Part shown: positions 59,381 to 64,000 of the stretch, piece by piece
Numbering within the stretch: position 1 is the first letter of the stretch
How the letters are laid out: each line of letters starts with the position of its first letter
Assembly: GCF_014117215.1 (NCBI RefSeq)
Contig: NZ_JACGXS010000001.1
Coordinates: 682,001-746,000 of the forward strand
Direction of reading: 5' to 3'
From: Stenotrophomonas tumulicola
Lineage (GTDB): Bacteria; Pseudomonadota; Gammaproteobacteria; Xanthomonadales; Xanthomonadaceae
DNA: 64,000 nt
Notes under the pieces: generated by a model
The model's input: the letters and a program-made list of their open reading frames with translations, nothing else
What the model was told of the DNA's origin: nothing
Databases searched by the model: none
Translations under genes and position numbers: made by a program

Positions 59381-60727
59381 TTACATCCAGCCCGGCACCA
59401 CGAACAGCAGCCAGGCCAGCAGCGGACCGAATGCCACCACCAGGCCGCTGTAGACCAGGAAGCGACGGAACAGCGCTTCGCGTTCTTCCTTGGCCGCCGA
59501 TGCGACCACCAGCGCGCCATTGGTCGAGAACGGGCTGACATCGACCACCGTGGACGACACCGCCAGTGCGCAGATGACCCCGGCCGCGCTGAGATGGCCC
59601 TGCATCAGGAACGGCACCGCCAACGGAATGGTGGCACCCAGCACCGCTGCCGACGAAGCGAACGCGGAGACGATGCCGCCAACGTAGCAGACCAGCAGCG
59701 CGCCCAGCAGCGGAATGCCGATGCTGCCCACGCCATGGCCGACGAAGTCCACTGCGCCGGCCTTCTGCAGCACCGCCACGTAGGTCACCACGCCGCTGAT
59801 CAACAGTACGGTGGACCAGCTGATGCCATCCACGGCGCCTTTCTGCGCTTTCGGCGATGCCAGCGCCAGTGCCACGGCCACGGTGATCGCGACCAGGCCC
59901 ACGTTGAGGTCGTAGACCAGCGCGGCGATGCCCAGGCCCAACAGGCCGACCAGGGTAATGAAACGATCACGGTTGATGCGCACCTCGTCCAGTGCCTGCG
60001 GGTCGTTGGACAGGGTGCCACCGCCGGCGCTGACCATCGCGCCGTGCCCTTCGATGGCGAACTGCCGCGATGATGCCTGCGAGCCGGCAAGCAGCGGTTC
60101 GCTGGCGGTTTCGGGCCCGCGACGCATCAGCGCGACGCCGCCGAACACGAAGAAGCAGATGAAGGCCATCAGCAGGTTGAAGCCGAGGCTGGTCAGGAAC
60201 ACGGCCATCTCGGTGACGTCCAGCCCGGCCTTCTGCACCACCTGGTTGGTGATGCCGCCATACACGCTGATCGGCGAGAATCCGCCGGCCTGCGCACCAT
60301 GGATGACCAGCAGGCCCATCATCAACGGGTTGATGCGGTACTGCTTGGCAAAGCGCAGCGCGACCGGGCCGATGATGGCCACTGCGGCCGGCCCGAGCGC
60401 GCCGAACGCGGTCAATACCGCAGTGACCACGAACATCACCCACGGAATGGCGACGATGTGGCCTCTCACCGCCTTGACCGCCCAGTGCACCAGCAGGTCG
60501 ATGGTGCCGTTCTTCTGCGCGATGGCGAACAGGTAGGTGATGCCGACCAGGGTCAGGAACAGGTCGCCGGGGAAACCGGCCAACACGTCCTTGCCCTCCA
60601 TGCCGACCCAGACCCCGCCCACGATGAAGGCGAGTGCGAAGGCTACCGCACCCATGTTGATGGGCAGGGCGGTAGCCACGATGAACATGATCACCAGACC
60701 GATGATCGTTGCGATTTCCGGACTCAT
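59381..60727 (-). CDS. MatC-type dicarboxylate (malonate) transporter
   Basis: A 448-residue membrane carrier from ATG 60727 (GGGAGGG upstream). The N-terminus MSPEIATIIGLVIMFIVATA, LPINMGAVAFALAFIVGG is the MatC N-terminal domain. About 11-12 helices follow, including WSTVLLISGVVTYVAVLQKA and AFASSAAVLGATIPLAVPFL. VSPFSTNGALVVASA near the end is the conserved substrate loop of this ion-transporter family. It replaces the usual MdcL/MdcM transporter of malonate decarboxylase clusters and probably imports malonate. Confidence 0.88.
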   Translation of the reverse strand: MSPEIATIIGLVIMFIVATALPINMGAVAFALAFIVGGVWVGMEGKDVLAGFPGDLFLTLVGITYLFAIAQKNGTIDLLVHWAVKAVRGHIVAIPWVMFVVTAVLTAFGALGPAAVAIIGPVALRFAKQYRINPLMMGLLVIHGAQAGGFSPISVYGGITNQVVQKAGLDVTEMAVFLTSLGFNLLMAFICFFVFGGVALMRRGPETASEPLLAGSQASSRQFAIEGHGAMVSAGGGTLSNDPQALDEVRINRDRFITLVGLLGLGIAALVYDLNVGLVAITVAVALALASPKAQKGAVDGISWSTVLLISGVVTYVAVLQKAGAVDFVGHGVGSIGIPLLGALLVCYVGGIVSAFASSAAVLGATIPLAVPFLMQGHLSAAGVICALAVSSTVVDVSPFSTNGALVVASAAKEEREALFRRFLVYSGLVVAFGPLLAWLLFVVPGWM

Positions 60728-60818
60728 GCGCCCTCCCGGGACACTCGGTTCGACTGCTGCACGGATGGCCACCCGCCATCCAGGGTCCTGCGTTGCCAGC
60801 GGTTGTTGCCAGGGCGGT

Positions 60819-61736
60819 TCATGCGCGTGCGCATGCCGTCGCCACCCATTCCACGACGCCCTCCAGCGTCTGGAAATCCTCCACCGAACGTGCCTGCAGC
60901 TGCGGATGCAGCTCGCGTGCGCGCCGGCTCAATGCACGGCCCGGGCCCAGTTCGAGGAACACCCTGCCGCCGTATTCCACGGCCTGTTCCATCACCGCCT
61001 GCCACTGCACGGTCTGGCTGATCTGTGCGCCGAGCGAATCGACCACGCGCCCGGCGCTGCCCACGGCGTGCCCGTCGATCCCGGCCAGCAGCCGCCGTTG
61101 CGGCGCACGTACGCCGGCACCGGCCAGCAGCGTGGTGAATGCCTGCGCGGCGGCAGCCAGCAAGGGGGTGTGTGCAGGCACGCAGACCGGTATCTCGACG
61201 CTGCGCGCACTGCGTGCTTCGGCCGCGGCCTGCACCTGCTGCAGTGCGGGACGGTGCCCGCCGAGCACGAAATGATCCGGGCCGTTGACGATGGCGACGG
61301 CCGCACCGTGCTCGATGCACAGCGCATCGATGACGGCACGGTCCAGCCCGAGCAACGCCAGCAGCGCACCATCGGCCGGACTGGCGGCGTCCATGGCGGC
61401 GGCACGGCGTACCGCCAGTTGCAGGCAGGTACTGGCATCGAAGCTGCCCGCCACCGCATGCGCGGCCAGTTCGCCGGCGCTGTAGCCGGCGACTACCACG
61501 GGCTGCGGCAGCTGTCGCTGCAACGCCTGCCAATGCGCCAGGGCACCGGCGCAGACCAGCGGCTGCGCCACGGCATTGCGGAAGCGATCGGGACGTCCGG
61601 CAACATCGGCCACTGGTGCGCCGAGCAGCTGTCCGGCCAGCGACAGCAGGTCGCGGCTTTCGCTGCACGCCTGGACGCGCGAAAACATGCCCGGATGCTG
61701 GCCGCCCTGGCCGGGGCACAGGATGACCAGGCTCAT
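60819..61736 (-). CDS. mdcH: Malonate decarboxylase malonyl-CoA:ACP transacylase
   Basis: A 305-residue acyltransferase from ATG 61736 (AGGAGG upstream). MSLVILCPGQGGQHPGMFSR holds the oxyanion GQGGQ motif; the catalytic Ser86 is in VVVAGYSAGELAAHAVA. IPVCVPAHTPLL carries the catalytic His region and FLELGPGRAL the end of the fold. It loads malonyl onto the malonate decarboxylase acyl carrier protein. It overlaps mdcB by 4 bp (ATGA). Confidence 0.92.
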   Translation of the reverse strand: MSLVILCPGQGGQHPGMFSRVQACSESRDLLSLAGQLLGAPVADVAGRPDRFRNAVAQPLVCAGALAHWQALQRQLPQPVVVAGYSAGELAAHAVAGSFDASTCLQLAVRRAAAMDAASPADGALLALLGLDRAVIDALCIEHGAAVAIVNGPDHFVLGGHRPALQQVQAAAEARSARSVEIPVCVPAHTPLLAAAAQAFTTLLAGAGVRAPQRRLLAGIDGHAVGSAGRVVDSLGAQISQTVQWQAVMEQAVEYGGRVFLELGPGRALSRRARELHPQLQARSVEDFQTLEGVVEWVATACARA

Positions 61737-62626
61737 GGTGCCTCCTGGCGAGGCAGCAGGCCCATGCTTTCCATCTGTTCCTGCTGAAGCAGGAACAGGC
61801 TGCATGCCAGCAGGTCGGCGCTGCCGCCCGGACTCAGGCGGCGCGCTTCAAAGGAGCGGCACAGGATGTCCATGCGCGTTTCCCAGTCCGTGGCGCGCAC
61901 GCCGCCTTCGGCAAGGAATGCACGTGCCTGCGCCTGCGCGAAGCGCAGCCCTTCGGCACCGCCGCGATGCAACAGGTTGAGGTCGTCGGTGGCCGCGACC
62001 AGCTGCATCAACGTCTGCACCCGTGCGGCGTTGGCCGGCAGGCCGTCATGCAATGCCGCGCGTAGGGTGGGGATGCCGATCGCCCGCAGCAGCGGGAAGC
62101 CATCGGCGGCTTGTTCACGCACGCCGCGGACAGCATGGCGCGCGCATGCGCGCTGGCCAGGGCTGGCGGGATCCAGCGCCCCGGCCAGCAGGTCATCGCG
62201 CCAGTCGGCGACGCTGGCGCAGACTGCCTCGGCCGTGGCAGGGGTGCCGCTGCCTGCGCGCAGGCGCGCGGCCTGTGCCACCAACAGGCCAAGGCTGAAG
62301 ATGGCGCCACGGTGGGTATTGATGCCGCCGGTGGCAGACAGCATCGCGCGCTCGGCATCGATGCCCAGCCTGCGCAACGGTTCGAAGTCATCGCTGCGCG
62401 GCGCTGCATCGGCGGTCGCCACGTAGTAACCACGCAGCGCGAACAGGCTGCGCATGAAGGTAGCCGCGTCCATGTCGTGGTGGCTGCCACTGCTGAACGG
62501 CGTGACCAGTCCCGGCTTCGGGCTGCAGGCCAGTTCGCCGTGCAGCGCGCTGATCGCCAGCCGGCCCAGCCGACGTGCCGACGTGGTGGGAGCGTACGCG
62601 GGGCTGCAGGCGGGCAGGGCGTTCAT
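61733..62626 (-). CDS. mdcB: Triphosphoribosyl-dephospho-CoA synthase
   Basis: A 297-residue CitG/MdcB enzyme from ATG 62626. ISALHGELACSPKPGLVTPF, SSGSHHDMDAATFMRS is the conserved start; DAERAMLSATGGINTHRGAI, FSLGLLVAQAARL is the GxNTHKGxIF motif of the family. DDLNLLHRGGAEGL and RRLSPGGSADLLACSLFL (sPGGsADLL) close the fold. It makes the precursor of the prosthetic group of the Mdc acyl carrier protein. It overlaps mdcG and mdcH by 4 bp each. Confidence 0.93.
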   Translation of the reverse strand: MNALPACSPAYAPTTSARRLGRLAISALHGELACSPKPGLVTPFSSGSHHDMDAATFMRSLFALRGYYVATADAAPRSDDFEPLRRLGIDAERAMLSATGGINTHRGAIFSLGLLVAQAARLRAGSGTPATAEAVCASVADWRDDLLAGALDPASPGQRACARHAVRGVREQAADGFPLLRAIGIPTLRAALHDGLPANAARVQTLMQLVAATDDLNLLHRGGAEGLRFAQAQARAFLAEGGVRATDWETRMDILCRSFEARRLSPGGSADLLACSLFLLQQEQMESMGLLPRQEAP

Positions 62627-63258
62627 GCCACGTCCCGTTGTTCGATCAGTGCAGTACGCGGCGACAGCCAGCAGGCCGCATCCGCCTTGACCAGCACCTG
62701 GGTCGTCGTGCCGGCGTACTCGCGCCAGTTCACGCTGCGCGCGCCGGGAAAGCGCAGCTCGCCGTCGGCGCGCAGGCCGTGTTCCGACTCCCATGCGTGC
62801 AGCAACCTGGCGATGCCCTTGGCCTGGTCGTGGCTGGCCACGTCCCACAGCAGGTCCAGGTCGGAGCCGGCATGCAGGTAGTCCAATCCAGTCAGTGCCT
62901 GCCAGGCGAAGCTGCCGAACACGCGCGGCGGCGGCTGCACGCTGCAACGGCGCAGCAGGGCCTGCAGGGGGGTGCGCCATGGCGCGGACACTGCGGCGAT
63001 GACCGCCTCCAGCGTGAGCGGAGGCGAATGTCGAAGCACCTGGGCGGGGTCGATCCGCAATGCCAGCCGCTGGCGCTGTTCGGCCAATGGCAACGGAACG
63101 CCCAGCCGCAGCAGCGCGCCATCGACCGCCGGGTCACGCCGCGCCACTACCAGCGGCAGCCGCGCCCGTGCCCATGCGCGCAGGCGTGCATCGGACTGCG
63201 GCAGCAGCGCGGTCCATGTGGCATGCGGTTCTATCCAGGCCAGGTCGTGGCGATGCAT
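62623..63258 (-). CDS. mdcG: Malonate decarboxylase holo-ACP synthase
   Basis: A 211-residue MdcG. RLPLVVARRDPAVDGALLRL, GVPLPLAEQRQRLAL is the conserved N-terminal part. VFGSFAWQALTGLDYLHAGS, DLDLLWDVAS contains the nucleotidyltransferase GS and DxD motif. ELRFPGARSVNWREYAGTTT is also conserved. It transfers the phosphoribosyl-dephospho-CoA group made by MdcB to the acyl carrier protein MdcC. It sits 3 bp after mdcE. Confidence 0.93.
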   Translation of the reverse strand: MHRHDLAWIEPHATWTALLPQSDARLRAWARARLPLVVARRDPAVDGALLRLGVPLPLAEQRQRLALRIDPAQVLRHSPPLTLEAVIAAVSAPWRTPLQALLRRCSVQPPPRVFGSFAWQALTGLDYLHAGSDLDLLWDVASHDQAKGIARLLHAWESEHGLRADGELRFPGARSVNWREYAGTTTQVLVKADAACWLSPRTALIEQRDVA

Positions 63259-63261
63259 TGC

Positions 63262-63966
63262 TCAGGCCTCGCCAGCGGCCACGGCGGCGGCGACATCGCG
63301 TGCCAGCAGGCGGCCTGCGCGCTGCAGCCCGCGTTCCGCGCGCAGGTCGGCAGGCACTGCGCTGGCAAGCGCTGCATCCAGTGCAGCGGCGAGGTCACCT
63401 TCCCATACAGCCTCCACCGCACCCATGCGCACGTAGTTGTCCACGCCCGGCGCGAACACCGGTGAGCTTTCGCTGAGCGCCTGCAGCTTCTCCAGCGGTT
63501 GCTTGGTCACCCGTGCCATCGCGCGCAGGTCCATCACCCGCACCTGCGCTTCGGGCAGGGCGAAGATGCGATCCGCCATCAGCCCGAAGGACAGGAAGCC
63601 GCCGCTGACCGATTCGCCATAGACCAGGCTGAGCAGCGGCGCGCCACGGCGGCGGGCAACTTCCAGGCTGCGCGCGAGGTGCGCGAAGCAGCCATTGATG
63701 CCCAGCAGTTCGTCGCGGCGGGCCAGGCGCTGGCCGGCGGTGTCCACCAGCATCACGATCGGTCGCTGCGGATGCGCCCGCGTGCTTGCCAGCACGCACG
63801 CCGACAGCGCCAGTGCGTGGTCTACGCCGACTTCCAGTTTGTTGGCGGTGCCGATCACGGTCACGACGCCGGCCGCCGTGGTGGCGGTACCGGTCAGCAC
63901 GTCGTTTTCGCGATTGATGGCATGGCCGGCCGGGAACAGCGCCGGCAGCAGGGAAGCAAGCTTCAT
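63262..63966 (-). CDS. mdcE: Malonate decarboxylase gamma subunit
   Basis: A 234-residue crotonase/carboxyltransferase-like subunit. VTVIGTANKLEVGVDHALAL, RPIVMLVDTAGQRLARRDEL, LGINGCFAHLARSLEVARRR, APLLSLVYGESVSGGFLSFG match MdcE. The GESVSGG turn is the oxyanion/acyl pocket. With MdcD it forms the decarboxylase that converts malonyl-ACP to acetyl-ACP and CO2. Its start overlaps the stop of the preceding gene (ATGA). Confidence 0.93.
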   Translation of the reverse strand: MKLASLLPALFPAGHAINRENDVLTGTATTAAGVVTVIGTANKLEVGVDHALALSACVLASTRAHPQRPIVMLVDTAGQRLARRDELLGINGCFAHLARSLEVARRRGAPLLSLVYGESVSGGFLSFGLMADRIFALPEAQVRVMDLRAMARVTKQPLEKLQALSESSPVFAPGVDNYVRMGAVEAVWEGDLAAALDAALASAVPADLRAERGLQRAGRLLARDVAAAVAAGEA

Positions 63967-64000
63967 GGCAGTCTCCGCGCAGCGACCGCATCGAGGAAGG
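63963..64000 (-). CDS. mdcD: End of malonate decarboxylase beta subunit, partial
   Basis: The minus strand reads ...FLDAVAARRLP and TGA, with the TGA (63965-63963) overlapping the mdcE start. Only 38 bases are present, so identity as mdcD rests on the usual mdcD-mdcE order and the overlap. Confidence 0.55.
   Translation of the reverse strand, partial: FLDAVAARRLP

Overview
The window reads as a chromosomal segment of a high-GC gammaproteobacterium of the Xanthomonadaceae, most likely Stenotrophomonas. The basis is the coding style, the gene sets (Tad pilus locus, DUF2968 protein, DesT/DesCB, Mdc malonate decarboxylase, glycosylasparaginase next to glucokinase) and above all many repetitive extragenic palindromes that start with GTAG and carry a CCATG loop, the pattern known as SMAG elements in Stenotrophomonas maltophilia. 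I saw no insertion sequence, prophage, CRISPR array, rRNA or tRNA.

Layout. 1-12.4 kb holds mixed metabolic genes: the end of a DsbG-like gene, yggS, a GH3 beta-glucosidase with an unusual N-terminal domain, an SDR oxidoreductase, an MgtC-like protein, L-lactate dehydrogenase, a LysR regulator divergent from an amidohydrolase, and a voltage-gated-type K+ channel. 12.6-20.2 kb is a signalling block: two large tandem paralogous sensor kinases and two divergent RcsB-like response regulators, which together resemble an Rcs-type phosphorelay. 21.4-33.3 kb (minus strand) is a complete tad/flp pilus operon running from the Flp pilin and prepilin peptidase to TadG. 33.8-41.2 kb adds an AraC-type regulator, a 1737-residue trimeric autotransporter adhesin and its BamE/OmpA-domain partner lipoprotein, so 21-41 kb looks like one adhesion island. 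It also holds a CRP/Clp-like site and a set of 21-bp phased repeats.

41-47.5 kb holds an M14 peptidase, a BetT-type choline transporter and a TonB-dependent receptor. 47.6-52.3 kb is a class Ia ribonucleotide reductase operon (nrdA, nrdB) with a flavodoxin-like and a CPGC thioredoxin-like gene overlapping downstream; its promoter carries a pair of NrdR-like boxes 32 bp apart. 52.4-55.3 kb is a desT-desC-desB unit for aerobic fatty-acid desaturation. 55.4-58.2 kb is glk, a Tat-exported glycosylasparaginase and cutC. 58.6-64.0 kb (minus strand) is the distal half of a malonate decarboxylase cluster (end of mdcD, mdcE, mdcG, mdcB, mdcH, a MatC-type transporter) followed by a GntR regulator.

The most unusual points are: an endonuclease/exonuclease/phosphatase-like, apparently inactive domain fused to the GH3 enzyme; the paired Rcs-like sensor and regulator genes; four TGCCGGA-like repeats at exact 21-bp spacing upstream of the adhesin; a tandem array that copies the last 16 codons of cutC together with its REP pair; and four genes whose TAG stop codon is the TAG of a GTAG repeat.
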